64,000 nt of DNA from Nocardia asteroides (GCA_019930625.1 CP082844.1:248001-312000), one strand, 5' to 3'; counted from the first letter of the stretch, positions 8,831 through 22,000 are shown. Numbers and translations: made by a program. Notes: generated by a model not told the origin, from the sequence alone.

Positions 8831-11359
8831 CTACCGATGCCTGCTCCCCCCTTTGCGGCCGCGGCTGGGCCGCCGCTCGGACTCGTACCGGACCCGTTCG
8901 GCGAGCTCGTCGGGAATGTGGCCCGCGATCTCGGCGCGCGAGGCGATCATGAGCTTCTGCCGGATCGCGGCGACCTGCGCGTCGACGGTCCGGACGGAGC
9001 TGCGCCGACGACCGGCGATGGCGCTGTTGGGCCAGCCCGCCGCCGCGAAGACGGCGACATCCTGCTCGGCTTCCGACAGGTCGCTCCAGCGCGGGACCGG
9101 CCGCCGGGACGCGGGCCGGGACGCGGCCGGGCGGTCCGGACGGCGGGAGGCCCGCTCCGGCTCGGTGGCCGGACACCACAGCGCGTCGAGTTCGGGACGC
9201 AGCCGCGTGCGGCGTTCGGCGGAGGCGTAGGCCCGGTCGCCGAGCACCGCGCGGGCGATCTCCGCGGCTCTGCGGATCTCGGCGGCGATCAGGGGCACCC
9301 GGTCGACGGCGATGCCCATCGAACGCTGACGCGTCTTGAAGCTGCCGAGCAGATAGGCGATCTCCGTCGCGTCCTCGACGGCCGCGGTGCGATCGGCTCC
9401 CTCGGCCTGTTCGGCGACGAGGACCTGGGCCCGCGCGACGATGTGCGCCCCCACCGCCCAGCTCGCCGTCCAGGTGTCCTGCTCACCGCGGTAGCGGGTG
9501 AGGACGGCGTGGGTCGACGCCACGGCCTCGGCTGCGGATCCGTGCTTGGCCAGCGCCACCGCGCGCGCGATCTCCGCCCATGCTCTCGACAACGTCGAGC
9601 CGGAGGACATCGACCGCTCCAGGAACCGCGCGGTGTTCTCCAGCGCCTGTCGCTGGTCGCCGACGAGGGCGGAGCAGAATGCCACGAACACGTCACTGCG
9701 CTCGGCGCCGATGCGGTCGCCTTGCTCGGTGAACTTGCGCCGGGCGCGGGTGAGGACCGCGATCGCCCGCGGATCGCCACGCACCAGCATCAGCTCGAGT
9801 CCCCACATCCATTCCACCGGTGCGGGCAGGCCGAAATCCGTGTCGGTATAGCGCGGGCCCGCTCCAGGGGGGAGGCCGGCGCAGTCCGCGAGCAATCGGG
9901 GAATGTGCTCGGTGTGCCCCCGCCACAACGAGATCCAGCCGAGCAGCGCGGTGGCCAGGTCGGCGAGGCCGGAGGGACCGAGGCCGCAGGACCGGGTCGC
10001 TTCGAGTGCGCGTTCGGTCAACCGGGTGAGCGCGCCCGCGCCCGACTTGACGTACGGCACCTTCATCGAGAGCAGGACGGTGGCGGTCTCCAACGCGACT
10101 ACGGCCTCCGCCGGGTCGGCCAAGCCCGATTCGATGCCGAGCACGATGTCGTTCCAGGCCGATCGCGCCCACGCCAGCCAGGCCTGATCCTGCGGGCCGA
10201 GCCAGATGGCCTGTCCGGCGACCACCTTGTCCCGGAAGTACCGGCGGTGCCGCGCGGCGAGGCGATCGAATTCACCGCGGTCACGGCGGCGCAGCCGGTC
10301 GCGGGCGAACACGCGGACACTCTCGACCAGGTACCAGCTGACCGTGGTCGCGGTGAGATGCGCCGACAGCAGCGACTGTTCGGTCAGGCGCTCCAGCAGG
10401 TGTTCGATCGAACGCACGGGCAGGGTGTCGTCGGCGCACACCGCGATCGCGGCGTCGAGCTCGATGCCGCCGCGCAGCGACTCGTCGTCGGTCTCGTACC
10501 CGGCGGCGAAGACCGACAGCCGCTCCAGCAGCAACTGCTCGGACGGGCTGCACAATGCGAAGGACCAGGCGACCACGTCGTAGACGCCGCGGTGACGCTC
10601 CTCGGCGCCCGCCTTCGCCCCGTGGGTCCAGCGCAGGCGTTTGTCGTCCGCGTCCCCGGTGAGTTCGCGCAGCACCCGGACCGGCGGCTGGTGCCGCAGG
10701 CGCGCCGCGGCCAGCCGGATGAACAGCGGGTTGTGGTCGACTCGGCGGCAGATCCGCGCGGCGACGGCCATCTGCTCGCGCTCGTCCGGGATCGCCCGTC
10801 CGATGAGTTCGGCGCGCTGCCGGAACAATTCGAGCGACTGCCGCGGCGAGAGCGGGGGCACGGCCACGATGTACTCGTCGGCCCAGCCGATCGGTTCCCG
10901 GCTGGTGGCCAGGATCGTCAGCCCGGGTGCGGCCTCCAGCAACTCGGCGATCATCGCCGCGACCGCACCGAGCAGATGTTCACAGTTGTCCAGCACCAGG
11001 ACCGCGCCCTCGGCGGAACGGTCACCGCTGGCGAGGGTGCGCACCAGGGCGGCGCGTGTCGGTGGCGAACTCGGGTCGGTGCGCACCGCCGACTGCATCA
11101 CGTCCTGCGCGGTGGCGGAGCTGTCGGCCTCCAGCCCGGCCAGCCGCGCCCAGTACACCGGCCTGTGCCTGCCGCGCGCGCCGTGGCGCAGTACTTCCGC
11201 GGCTAATCGCGTCTTTCCGATCCCGCCGGGGCCGACCAGGGTGATCAGCCGGGCGTCGCCGTCCAGCAGCGCGCCCAGCCGGTCCAATTCCGTTTCGCGG
11301 CCGACGAATTCACTGGTGGATGCAGGCAGCACGTCGCCACGTGCCTGAACCAGGGGCAT
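8831..11359 (-). CDS. NB-ARC ATPase / LuxR-type regulator (paralog 2)
   Basis: An 842-residue paralog of the downstream gene with the same architecture: Walker A GPGGIGKTR near residue 45, Walker B VLVLDNCEH, an ATSREPIGWADEYIV segment, a TPR-like middle, and a C-terminal LuxR helix-turn-helix (AEQDVAVFAAAGWPNSAIA, VRTVDAQVAAIRQKL). An Arg/Pro-rich linker precedes the DNA-binding domain. The ATG at 11359 is clear. The two copies lie 111 bases apart and probably arose by duplication. Cognate promoters are not identifiable from the window. Confidence 0.85.
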   Translation of the reverse strand: MPLVQARGDVLPASTSEFVGRETELDRLGALLDGDARLITLVGPGGIGKTRLAAEVLRHGARGRHRPVYWARLAGLEADSSATAQDVMQSAVRTDPSSPPTRAALVRTLASGDRSAEGAVLVLDNCEHLLGAVAAMIAELLEAAPGLTILATSREPIGWADEYIVAVPPLSPRQSLELFRQRAELIGRAIPDEREQMAVAARICRRVDHNPLFIRLAAARLRHQPPVRVLRELTGDADDKRLRWTHGAKAGAEERHRGVYDVVAWSFALCSPSEQLLLERLSVFAAGYETDDESLRGGIELDAAIAVCADDTLPVRSIEHLLERLTEQSLLSAHLTATTVSWYLVESVRVFARDRLRRRDRGEFDRLAARHRRYFRDKVVAGQAIWLGPQDQAWLAWARSAWNDIVLGIESGLADPAEAVVALETATVLLSMKVPYVKSGAGALTRLTERALEATRSCGLGPSGLADLATALLGWISLWRGHTEHIPRLLADCAGLPPGAGPRYTDTDFGLPAPVEWMWGLELMLVRGDPRAIAVLTRARRKFTEQGDRIGAERSDVFVAFCSALVGDQRQALENTARFLERSMSSGSTLSRAWAEIARAVALAKHGSAAEAVASTHAVLTRYRGEQDTWTASWAVGAHIVARAQVLVAEQAEGADRTAAVEDATEIAYLLGSFKTRQRSMGIAVDRVPLIAAEIRRAAEIARAVLGDRAYASAERRTRLRPELDALWCPATEPERASRRPDRPAASRPASRRPVPRWSDLSEAEQDVAVFAAAGWPNSAIAGRRRSSVRTVDAQVAAIRQKLMIASRAEIAGHIPDELAERVRYESERRPSRGRKGGSRHR

Positions 11360-11476
11360 AAAACGAAAGTTAGCCGACGACGCGGCAACGCGCTCGACAA
11401 TCAGAGGTTACGTCCGGACGACACCGGCGGCTTTCGCGCGCGGTGAGACCCATTTCGCACTTCCCGCGCCGGATTG

Positions 11477-12052
11477 CTACCCGGTGGGGGCCATCTGCTG
11501 GTAATGCATCTGGACCACCGCGCTGTCGAAGGTCATCACGTCGACCAGTTGCAGCCCCGACACCACCGCGGGCGTCGGGAACAGCGGGATCCCGCCGCCG
11601 AGCAGGATGGGGTGCACGAACAACCGGTACTCATCGATCAGGTCGTGCTTCATGAAGGCCGATGCCGTCTCCGCGCCGCCGAACAGGACCATGTCGTATC
11701 CCGGCTGCGCGCGTAACGCGGTGATCTCCTCGACGAGGTCGTCCCGGACCACCCTGGTGTTCCAGCCCGCGGTGGCCATGGTGCGGGAGAAGACCAGTTT
11801 GGGCGTCTGCTTCCAGCAGCGCGCGAAATCCACGTAGAACTCCGAGATCGCGGGATCCACGTCGGCGGTCGGCCAGAACGACGCCATGATCTCGTAGGTC
11901 TTGCGGCCGTAGAGGAACAGGTCGGCCGAGCGCAATTCGTCCAGAAACGACTCGCACAGTTCCTCGTCCACCACCGGCCAGTGGATTTCCTGATCCGGCC
12001 CCTCCGCGAAGCCGTCGAGCGACATCTGCATCCACAGTGTCACGCTTCCCAT
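11477..12052 (-). CDS. RibD/DHFR-fold reductase family protein
   Basis: A 191-residue protein of the RibD C-terminal/dihydrofolate-reductase fold (YyaP/YwjB-like). Visible marks are the N-terminal LWMQMSLDGF strand, the LFLYGRKTYE motif after the first helix, PKLVFSRT, and the late VLFGGAETASAF glycine segment that binds NAD(P)H in the fold. The substrate is not predictable. The start at 12052 is chosen because the LDGFA strand begins 10 residues later; the open frame extends upstream through the promoter palindrome and is not coding there. A CCGYT-N4-ARCGG site with a TATATT -10 lies about 150 bases upstream. Confidence 0.8.
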   Translation of the reverse strand: MGSVTLWMQMSLDGFAEGPDQEIHWPVVDEELCESFLDELRSADLFLYGRKTYEIMASFWPTADVDPAISEFYVDFARCWKQTPKLVFSRTMATAGWNTRVVRDDLVEEITALRAQPGYDMVLFGGAETASAFMKHDLIDEYRLFVHPILLGGGIPLFPTPAVVSGLQLVDVMTFDSAVVQMHYQQMAPTG

Positions 12053-12200
12053 GTGCCCACACCCATCCTGCTGCCCTTGTGCGACTTTCAGATTGTCGGG
12101 GAGTGCGACACTTCGGCGCATCGGTAGATCAGCCGGAGACATACTTAAGTAGTCGGCCATAGGTGGTCGGCGCACACTGGGAACGCGCGCAGACGACACC

Positions 12201-12229
12201 AATATACCGCTGAGCAACGGCACGTTACT
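12201..12229 (-). promoter_or_regulatory. Promoter with CCGYT-N4-ARCGG operator, reductase gene
   Basis: On the minus strand: AGTAAC (12229-12224), a 17-base spacer carrying CCGTT-GCTC-AGCGG, then TATATT (12206-12201). The -10 is good and the -35 is weak. Palindrome coordinates are 12207-12220. It points toward the RibD-like gene. Confidence 0.55.
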
Positions 12230-12305
12230 GCCCCGTATCGCCAACAATGGGAATCTGAAACAGAAATGCTTCTGGCCCGACGGGTGAACCGTGCCGGGTG
12301 ACCGA

Positions 12306-13040
12306 TCACCCCTCCGGCAGCGCCTCCGAAAGCTCGGTGTCCTGGTCGAGATACCTTGCGACGAGCTGGTTCACGAGTTCGGCGACGATTTCCGCAGGAA
12401 CGGACCTGGTCGCTTCCAGCCGCTGCGCCAGCTCGGCGACCTCCGCCGGGCCGCGATCGGAATCCTGGAACGACGCCAACGCGGTCCGGCGGAAGAACTC
12501 CATGTAGCGGTGGGCGATCCGATCCGCGTCGGCGCGCAGCTTCTCCAGCTCGCCGAGCACCTCCGCGGCCGGGATGCCCGCGGAGGCCATGCGATCGACA
12601 CTGTGGGCCAGACGGCGATCCGCGATCCGGTAGGTCGCCGCGTCGACGGGCTCGTACAGACCCGCCGCGACGACGCGCGCCAGGCCGTTGGGCACGTCGC
12701 GATAGCGCTCGGCTAGTTCGGTCGCCGCGATGGTGTCCCCGGCCTCGACGACGGCCGGCTCGGCCGCGCCGGGCTCGCCGACCCCGAGGATGTCCCCCAG
12801 GTCGTCACCGCGGTCCCAGGCGTTGAGCAATTCCTTGATGCCGTTGATTTTGATCCCACGGTCGAGCAGTCTGCTGATGGTCCGCACGCGATTGAGGTGG
12901 TCGGCGCCGTAGAACCCGGTACGCCCCTTCACCTGCGGGGGCGGCAGCACACCGCGTTCGTGGTAAACGCGCAGGCTGCGCACGGTCGTACCGGCCTCCC
13001 GCGCCAGCTCGTCGATCGTGTACTCCACACCCGCAGTCAT
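12306..13040 (-). CDS. MerR-family transcriptional regulator
   Basis: A 244-residue protein. The N-terminal winged helix-turn-helix (TIDELAREAGTTVRSLRVYH, residues 7-26) with the GVLPPP turn and FYGADHLNRV second helix is diagnostic of MerR. The dimerisation helix and an approximately 120-residue C-terminal helical effector domain follow. No cysteine cluster for metals is seen, so it is not a CueR/ZntR-type sensor. The ATG at 13040 has no clear ribosome site, so the message may be leaderless. The target is unknown; the flanking reductase and DUF1707 genes are candidates. Confidence 0.85.
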   Translation of the reverse strand: MTAGVEYTIDELAREAGTTVRSLRVYHERGVLPPPQVKGRTGFYGADHLNRVRTISRLLDRGIKINGIKELLNAWDRGDDLGDILGVGEPGAAEPAVVEAGDTIAATELAERYRDVPNGLARVVAAGLYEPVDAATYRIADRRLAHSVDRMASAGIPAAEVLGELEKLRADADRIAHRYMEFFRRTALASFQDSDRGPAEVAELAQRLEATRSVPAEIVAELVNQLVARYLDQDTELSEALPEG

Positions 13041-13243
13041 ACTTCAAGGAAACCACATCGCAACACGGAGCGACCGCCGGTGGCGGCCGTTGTCCGGGCG
13101 ACCGACCGGTCTCTAGCGACAAACCAGCAAACATCGTCGGCGTGGTGTGGAGCCGCCCTCGGCACACACGTCCGGCGAGGGTCCTTCCCGCCCCTGGAAA
13201 TCCGCTCCATGCCCGCTTTTTCCACTGCGCCTATCCTTCCGGC

Positions 13244-13600
13244 ATGGGTGAATCCGCGGGTCCCCCGGCCAGTCTCGCCGACCGCGAGCGCGCGATGCGT
13301 GAGCTGACCCAGCATCTGGGCGCGGGCAGACTGAGCCTGACCGAGTTCGACGACCTCAGCGCGGCCGTCGCGGCCGCGACCAGCCGAAGTCAGCTGGCCG
13401 AACTGTTCGCCGAGCTGCCGGGCAGCACACCGCCCGCGCCCGAGCCCACGCCGGTCAACCCCCTGCCCCGCCTGGTCGTTCTCGCCGGGGCGGCCGTGAT
13501 CTTCTCGGTGGTGCTCGCGGTGACCACGGGCAACTGGCTGTGGCTGCTGGTGATCCTGGTCGCGCCCGCGCTTTTCATGCTCACCGCGCGTACGTCCTGA
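13244..13600 (+). CDS. DUF1707 domain membrane protein
   Basis: A 118-residue protein. The N-terminal DUF1707 (SHOCT-like) domain covers residues 8-55, with the typical DRERAMRELTQHL...GRLSLTEFDDL pattern. A Pro-rich linker is followed by two hydrophobic segments, LVVLAGAAVIFSVVLAV and LWLLVILVAPALFML. The family is common in actinobacterial membranes and its role is unknown. The ATG at 13244 directly precedes the domain. Convergent with pknG; the two stops are only 6 bases apart. Confidence 0.8.
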   Translation: MGESAGPPASLADRERAMRELTQHLGAGRLSLTEFDDLSAAVAAATSRSQLAELFAELPGSTPPAPEPTPVNPLPRLVVLAGAAVIFSVVLAVTTGNWLWLLVILVAPALFMLTARTS

Positions 13601-13606
13601 GGCCGG

Positions 13607-16054
<2,448 letters not shown>

Positions 16055-16118
16055 TCAGACCCGCCGTGGAATCGCGGTTTCATTCTGGTCCGCCGCCTGT
16101 CGTCGCGCGCGAGTAGTG

Positions 16119-16134
16119 TTCCCGACATTGGGAA
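16119..16134. promoter_or_regulatory. TTCCCA-N4-TGGGAA palindrome upstream of pknG
   Basis: TTCCCGACATTGGGAA, one arm mismatch, located 74 bases upstream of the pknG start. It is the only copy outside the ESX region. No GACAAT hexamer follows at the fixed spacing seen elsewhere. Confidence 0.6.
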
Positions 16135-16137
16135 TAG

Positions 16138-16168
16138 ATCCGCCCCGGGCGAACAGCCCGGGGCGGAT
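16138..16168. terminator. Strong hairpin between ansP and pknG
   Basis: ATCCGCCCCGGGC (16138-16150) and GCCCGGGGCGGAT (16156-16168) form a perfect 13-bp stem with a GAACA loop just after the permease stop. There is no U-tract, as is usual for GC-rich actinobacteria. It separates the permease transcript from pknG. Confidence 0.75.
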
Positions 16169-16174
16169 ACTGCT

Positions 16175-17713
16175 TCACTCTTCGTCGGGCTTGTCGAGAA
16201 TCACCACCGGGTCACCGCCGCCCTGCGCCTGCAGCGGCCGCTCGGCCAGGACCGGGAACTGACCGGTGATGCCTTGACGGATCTGCGCGATCTGCAGCAC
16301 CCGCTTGCGGGCGAGGAACCAGCCGCCCACGAGCGCGGGAACCATGATGACGACCATCGCGATCACCGCGCCGCGCTGGACGTGGTCGTCACTGAAGGCC
16401 ATCAGCACCACCACGGCCGCCAGGAACACCAGCGTCGCGAAGCTCGTGTACGGCGCGCCGATCAGGCGGAAGGACGGCCGCTCCGCACGCCCGGTCTTGG
16501 ACCAGCGCCACAGCTGCAGCTGACAGATCACGATGGCGGCCCACGCGAAGATGGTGCCCAGCGCCGACATGTTCAGCACGATCTCGAACGCCTGCTCCGG
16601 CACCACCGCGTTCAGGCCGACGCCGATGAGCGCCACCGCACCGGTGGCGAGGATGCCGACGTAGGGCACGCCGCCGCCGGACATCCGCGCCGCGATGGTG
16701 GGCGCGCTGCCGTTCATCGACATCGAGCGCAGGATGCGGCCGGTCGAGTAGAGGCCGGCGTTCAGGCTGGAGAACGCCGCGGTCAGCACCACGAGGTTCA
16801 TCACAGATCCCGCGCCGTCCACGCCGAGCCGCGAGAAGAAGGTGACGAAGGGGCTCTCCCCGTTCTTGAAAGCGGTGTACGGCAGCAGCAACGCGAGCAG
16901 GACCAGCGAACCCACGTAGAACAGCGCGATCCGGGCGATCACCGAGTTGATCGCGCGCGGCATGATCTTCTCGGGATTCTCCGCCTCACCTGCCGCGGTG
17001 CCGACCAGTTCGACCGCCGCGTAAGCGAAGACCACACCGGTGGTGACCAGGACCAGCGGAAGCAACCCGCTGGGGAACAGCCCGCCGCTGTCTGCGATGA
17101 CACTCGGGCCGGTGACCTGGCCGTCGACCTTGAAGCGTCCCGCGAGGAACACCGTTCCGACGATCAGGAAGGTGACCAGCGCGATCACCTTGATCAGCGC
17201 GGCCCAGAACTCGAGTTCGCCGAACCACTTCACCGACACGAGGTTGATGCTCACCACGAGGGCGAGGGAGACCAGGGCGATCGCCCACTGCGGTATCGCC
17301 TCGAACGCTCCCCAGTAATGGACATAGGTCGCGATGGCGGTGATATCTACGATCCCGGTCATGCACCAGTGGAAGAAGTACATCCACCCGACAGCGAATG
17401 CCAGTTTCTCGCCGTAGAACTCGCGGGCGTAGGAGACGAACGATCCCGAGGAGGGGCGATGCAGCACCAGCTCACCGAGCGCCCGCAGGATGAAGAACAC
17501 GAACACGCCACAGACGGCGTACACGATGAACAGACCCGGGCCCGCACTGGCCAGTCGGCCACCCGCACCGAGGAACAACCCGGTACCGATCGCACCACCG
17601 ATCGCGATCATCTGCAGTTGGCGCGGGCGCAGCGATTTGTGATAGCCCGAGTCCTCGTCTTCGAGCGCGGCAGCCTGCGCGGGCGCCTCCGCGGGTGGTC
17701 GAACTGTGGTCAT
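16175..17713 (-). CDS. ansP: L-asparagine permease (APC superfamily)
   Basis: A 512-residue amino-acid transporter with about 12 membrane segments. The N-terminal [20 protein letters not shown] and the following GTGLFLGAG and [15 protein letters not shown] segments match the AnsP branch of the amino-acid transporter (AAT) family closely, better than the CycA or GabP branches; substrate preference still needs testing. It would import asparagine or related amino acids with protons. ATG at 17713 with GAAAGG upstream. The promoter at 17754-17782 carries a spacer palindrome shared with the gdh promoter. Lies between pknG and gdh, consistent with amino-acid nitrogen use. Confidence 0.88.
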   Translation of the reverse strand: MTTVRPPAEAPAQAAALEDEDSGYHKSLRPRQLQMIAIGGAIGTGLFLGAGGRLASAGPGLFIVYAVCGVFVFFILRALGELVLHRPSSGSFVSYAREFYGEKLAFAVGWMYFFHWCMTGIVDITAIATYVHYWGAFEAIPQWAIALVSLALVVSINLVSVKWFGELEFWAALIKVIALVTFLIVGTVFLAGRFKVDGQVTGPSVIADSGGLFPSGLLPLVLVTTGVVFAYAAVELVGTAAGEAENPEKIMPRAINSVIARIALFYVGSLVLLALLLPYTAFKNGESPFVTFFSRLGVDGAGSVMNLVVLTAAFSSLNAGLYSTGRILRSMSMNGSAPTIAARMSGGGVPYVGILATGAVALIGVGLNAVVPEQAFEIVLNMSALGTIFAWAAIVICQLQLWRWSKTGRAERPSFRLIGAPYTSFATLVFLAAVVVLMAFSDDHVQRGAVIAMVVIMVPALVGGWFLARKRVLQIAQIRQGITGQFPVLAERPLQAQGGGDPVVILDKPDEE

Positions 17714-17753
17714 GGCGATGGCCTTTCAGGTGACGGCGATCATAACTTCGCCC

Positions 17754-17782
17754 AATGTACCGTTATATAGCGGCACGTTCAA
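17754..17782 (-). promoter_or_regulatory. ansP promoter with operator in the spacer
   Basis: Minus strand: TTGAAC (17782-17777), 17-base spacer GTGCCGCTATATAACGG, TACATT (17759-17754). The palindrome CCGCTAT/ATAACGG (17760-17773) fills the spacer, so a bound protein would block RNA polymerase. The predicted leader is about 34 bases. A divergent role for the SPFH gene at 17923 is possible. Confidence 0.75.
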
Positions 17783-17922
17783 TAGCGATTCGCGGCTTGT
17801 AACACGCTGGACATCAAAGGCTTTGAAAAAGGGCATCCGATCAGCGTCGATCCGTGACTCGATCGTTGATCGTGCCAACGGATATCGGTACGCTAGATGC
17901 GAGAACGGATGAGGGAGCGCAG

Positions 17923-18987
17923 ATGGCTTGGTTCGAGCGGGAGTTCATCGCGGTCCCCGAGGACCGTAAGAACCAGCTGGTCTACAAGTGGCCGGATGTC
18001 AACATCCGCCGCTACACCCGTGCGATGGTCAATGCCGACGAGCTCGCGCTCTTCGTCAAAGCCGGGCGCGTGGTCGCCGCGATGGGCCCGGGGCGCCACC
18101 GCATCGATGCCGACGAACTGCCCGTGCTCGGCGCGCTCGTCGACACCGTCACCGGCGGCAACTTCTACCGCGCCGAACTGTATTTCGTCTCCACCAGAGA
18201 GTTCCCCGGGATTCGCTTCGGCGGACGGCTGGCCGACATCCTCGATCCGGTCAGCGAGCAGGTGGTGACTCTGCGCGTCTTCGGCGAGTTCGCCCTCACC
18301 GTCCGCGATCCGGCCGAACTGCTCACCGCGCTGGCGGGTACCGGCGATCTCACCGATCAGGATCGGGTGCAGAGCTGGTGCGCCGACTTGCTGTTGAAGT
18401 CCATGAAGATTGCGGTCACGCAGGGCATCTCACGTGGCGACTGGCAGGTGCTCGGCCTCTCGGCGCAGTTGCAGCCGATCGAGCACGCCGTGCTGCGCCA
18501 GACCAATACCGCGCTCTACGACTACGGGCTGCGCGTGCCTCGGATGGGCAACTTCGACATCAGTCTGGCGCCGGAAGACGCCGACCGGCTCAAGCGCCTG
18601 GCCAAGGACGTCAAGTACATCGGTCTCACCGGTGACTTCCAGCGTTACGCCGCGGGCGAGCTCGCACTCGGCGCGAGCCAAGGCTTCGCACACGGCCACC
18701 ACCACGGCGCCGAAGGCGGATTCCTCGGCGCGGCATTGAGTTTGAACGCCATCGGCCATCATGTCGGCAACCCCTCCCCCGCGCCGCAATTGCCGGCCGC
18801 GGCGCCGCAGACGAGCGGGACATCCTGCGCCACCTGCCAGTCCGCGAATCCGGCGGGTGCGAAGTTCTGTATGAACTGCGGAACGCGTCTGGCACCGCAG
18901 CCGCGACACTGCCCGAACTGCGGCGCGGAATCGAGCCCGAACGCCAAGTTCTGCGGCGCCTGCGGAACGCCGATGCCCGGAGGCTGA
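17923..18987 (+). CDS. SPFH-domain protein with zinc ribbons (YdjI-like)
   Basis: A 354-residue protein. Residues about 20-270 form an SPFH/prohibitin-like domain of the 'virion core protein'/YdjI type (FYRAELYFVSTREFPG, VTLRVFGEFALTVRDP). A flexible His/Ala/Pro segment follows, then two C-terminal zinc ribbons (CATCQSANPAGAKFCMNCG; CPNCGAESSPNAKFCGACG). Proteins of this type are linked to membrane microdomains and envelope stress, but the role is not settled. The ATG at 17923 has GGGAG about 10 bases before it; the open frame extends upstream without domain character. Convergent with gdh. Confidence 0.82.
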   Translation: MAWFEREFIAVPEDRKNQLVYKWPDVNIRRYTRAMVNADELALFVKAGRVVAAMGPGRHRIDADELPVLGALVDTVTGGNFYRAELYFVSTREFPGIRFGGRLADILDPVSEQVVTLRVFGEFALTVRDPAELLTALAGTGDLTDQDRVQSWCADLLLKSMKIAVTQGISRGDWQVLGLSAQLQPIEHAVLRQTNTALYDYGLRVPRMGNFDISLAPEDADRLKRLAKDVKYIGLTGDFQRYAAGELALGASQGFAHGHHHGAEGGFLGAALSLNAIGHHVGNPSPAPQLPAAAPQTSGTSCATCQSANPAGAKFCMNCGTRLAPQPRHCPNCGAESSPNAKFCGACGTPMPGG

Positions 18988-19015
18988 CGCCGAGCGCGCC
19001 TGCCTCCGGGCATCG
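18971..19015. terminator. Bidirectional terminator between convergent genes
   Basis: CGATGCCCGGAGGC (18971-18984) and GCCTCCGGGCATCG (19002-19015) are perfect 14-bp arms. The SPFH-gene stop codon is in the loop, and the gdh stop lies 10 bases beyond. Confidence 0.75.
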
Positions 19016-19024
19016 TGCGGTCGA

Positions 19025-22000
19025 TCAGCCCGCGACCGTCGGTGCGACGGCCGTCGACTCACCGCCGCTCACCATGCCGCGGACCTGCCGCGCCGCCACC
19101 GAGAGCGCGGCGAGATCCTGCGTTTCGGCGGCGAAGATCTGCGCCAGCGACGCACCCGCGCGGGCCAGCCGCGACCGGTTGGTCGACTCCCAGTAGGCGA
19201 TCTTCTCGGCGGTGCTGTCCTGCGGTTCGGTCGCGGTCAGCACATCGAGGGTCAGCGACCGCAGCGAATCGTAGAGATCCTCGCGGACCGCCAGCCGCGC
19301 CAGCGCCCGCCAGCGACCGCCGCGCTCCAGCTTGCCCACCGCGGTGAGCAGGCGTTCGATCTGGAAGTGCTCGTTGAGCGCGTAGTACAGCACCGCGACC
19401 TCCGCGGGATCGCGCTCGGCGATCTCGGCCAGGTCCAGCACGTCCAGCAGCGGGAAGCGGTGGATCAAACCGAACACCTCTTCGGCCAGCTCTCGCGGCG
19501 CACCCCGGGAGATCGACCGCCGGGAGCGTTCGGCGAGATCGTCGGTGAGATAGCCGGTCAGCCACGCGGGCACTTGCCCCGACAGCGCACGCACGCCGTC
19601 GCGGTACCTGGCGATGTCCGCGCCGATCGCGATCGGCTGCGGCCGGTTGGACAGCAGCCAGCGCGATGCCCGGTCCAAGGTGCGCTTGGTCTCCAATTCC
19701 AGCTCGTTGCGCGCCGCCGTGGACATGGGCGTCTGCCTGATCGACTCCCAGAGCGCGTGCAGATCGAAGATCTCCACCGCGGCCTTGTACGCGCGCACCG
19801 CGTCGTCGGTGGTCGCCCCGGCCTCTTCCGCGAGGCGGAACGCATAGGTGATCCCGCCGTAGTCGACCATCTCGTTGACCACGACGGTGGCCACGATCTC
19901 CCGCCGCAGCGGGTGCCTGCCGATAGCCGACGCGAACCGCTCCCGCAGCGGAGCGGGGAAGTAGGCGGGCAGCACCGACGCGAACGCCGCGCTGTCGAGC
20001 AGGTCGCCCGCCAGCAGGTCGGACTTGAGCGACAGCTTCACGTGCGCCATCAGATTGGCCAGCTCGGGCGAGGTGAGCCCGGTCCCTTCGGCGGCGCGCC
20101 GGGCCAGCTCCGCCTCGGTCGGCAGCGCCTCCAGCTCGCGGTCCAGACCGCGACGCTGTTCCAGGTCGTTGATCATCCTGGCGTGCACGCCGGACATGCC
20201 CGCCGCGTCGGCGCGCGACATCCCCAGCCGGAAATTCTGCGAGATGTTGTCGCGCATGACGAGCTCGGCGACTTCGTCGGTCATCGAGGCCAGCAGCGGA
20301 TTGCGCTCGGCGACGGCGAGTTCACCGCTGGAGACGACGGCGTCGAGCAGGATCTTGATGTTGACCTCGTGGTCGGAGCAGTCCACGCCCGCCGAGTTGT
20401 CCAGCGCGTCGGTGTTCATCCGCCCGCCGGCCCGGCAGAACTCGATGCGGCCCAACGCCGTCGCGCCGAGATTGCCGCCCTCGCCGACCACCTTGACCCG
20501 CAGCTGGTCGGCGTTCACCCGGACCGCGTCGTTGGACTTGTCGCCCACTTCGGCGTTGGTCTCGGTACTCGCCTTGATGTAGGTGCCGATACCGCCGTTC
20601 CACAGCAGGTCGACCGGGGCAAGCAGGATCGCTTTGATCATCTCCGGCGGGGAGAGGGTGGTCACGTTCGCGGGCAGGTCGAGTGCCGCGCGTACCTCCG
20701 GCGTCACCGGGATGGCTTTGGCGGAGCGGTCGTAGACGCCGCCACCCGGGCTGATCAGGGAGGTGTCGTAGTCGGCCCACGACGACCGCGGCAACGCGAA
20801 CATCCGCTGCCGCTCCCGGAACGAACGCGCCGCATCAGGATCCGGATCCAGGAAAATGTGGCGATGGTCGAACGCGGCCACCAAACGAATGTGCTCCGAC
20901 AACAACATACCGTTACCGAACACATCACCACTCATGTCACCCACACCCACCACAGCGAAATCCTGCGACTGCGTATCGAGCTCCATCTCACGGAAATGCC
21001 GCTTGACACTCTCCCAAGCACCCTTGGCCGTGATACCCATCGCCTTGTGGTCATAACCCGCCGACCCACCCGAGGCGAACGCATCACCCAGCCAGAACCC
21101 ATAACTCTGCGCCACATCATTGGCGATATCGGAGAACGACGCGGTGCCCTTGTCCGCCGCGACCACGAGATAGGTGTCATCCCCGTCGCGGCGCACCACC
21201 TGTGCGGGCGGAAGCACTTCGCCGGTCGCGCGGTCGACGTTGTCGGTGATGTCCAGCAAGCCGGAGATGAACGTGCGGTAGCAGGCCACGCCTTCGGCCA
21301 TGAATGCCTGCCGGTCCGCCACCGGGTCACCGGTAGCCGCGGGCGGCTGCTTCACCACGAAACCGCCCTTCGCGCCGACCGGCACGATCACCGCGTTCTT
21401 CACCGCCTGAGCCTTCACCAAACCCAGGATCTCGGTACGGAAATCCTCCAACCGGTCCGACCACCGCAACCCACCACGCGCCACCGAGCCGAAGCGCAGA
21501 TGCACGCCCTCCACCCGCGGCGAGTACACGAAGATCTCGAACTGCGGCCGCGGCTTGGGCAACTCGGCGATCGCATGCGGGTTCAGCTTGACCGACAGAT
21601 AGTCCAGCGCAGCGCCCGTCTCGTCGCGCCGGTAGTAGTTGGTGCGCAGGGTCGCCTCGATCAAGCCGAACAGGGCGCGCAGGATACGGTCGATATCCAA
21701 GCTGACGACCGCGTCGATCTCGGCCTGCACCCGCTCGGCGATCTCCGCGGCCCGGTCGGCGGCCTCCGCGCCGACGCCGTCCGGATCGAAGTACGCGGCG
21801 AACAGGTCGGTCAACGACCGCGCCGTCGCCGGATGATTGAGCAGGACGCGCGTGATGTTGCCGAAGGTGTAGGCGAAGCCGGCCTGCTGCAGGTATTTCG
21901 CGTAGGCCCGCAGCAGGGCCACCTGCCGCCAGTGCAGGCCGGCGCGCAGCACCAGTTCGTTCAGACCGTCGACTTCGGCACGGCCGAACCACATCGCGGT

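Noticed and set aside
8837..11206. 789-codon plus-strand ORF opposite the second NB-ARC regulator
   Set aside because: Antisense shadow; the minus-strand frame has clear domains.
12236..12251. Weak TTCCC-type site (TCGCCAACAATGGGAA)
   Set aside because: Left arm has two mismatches and it lies far from ESX genes; not counted as a copy.
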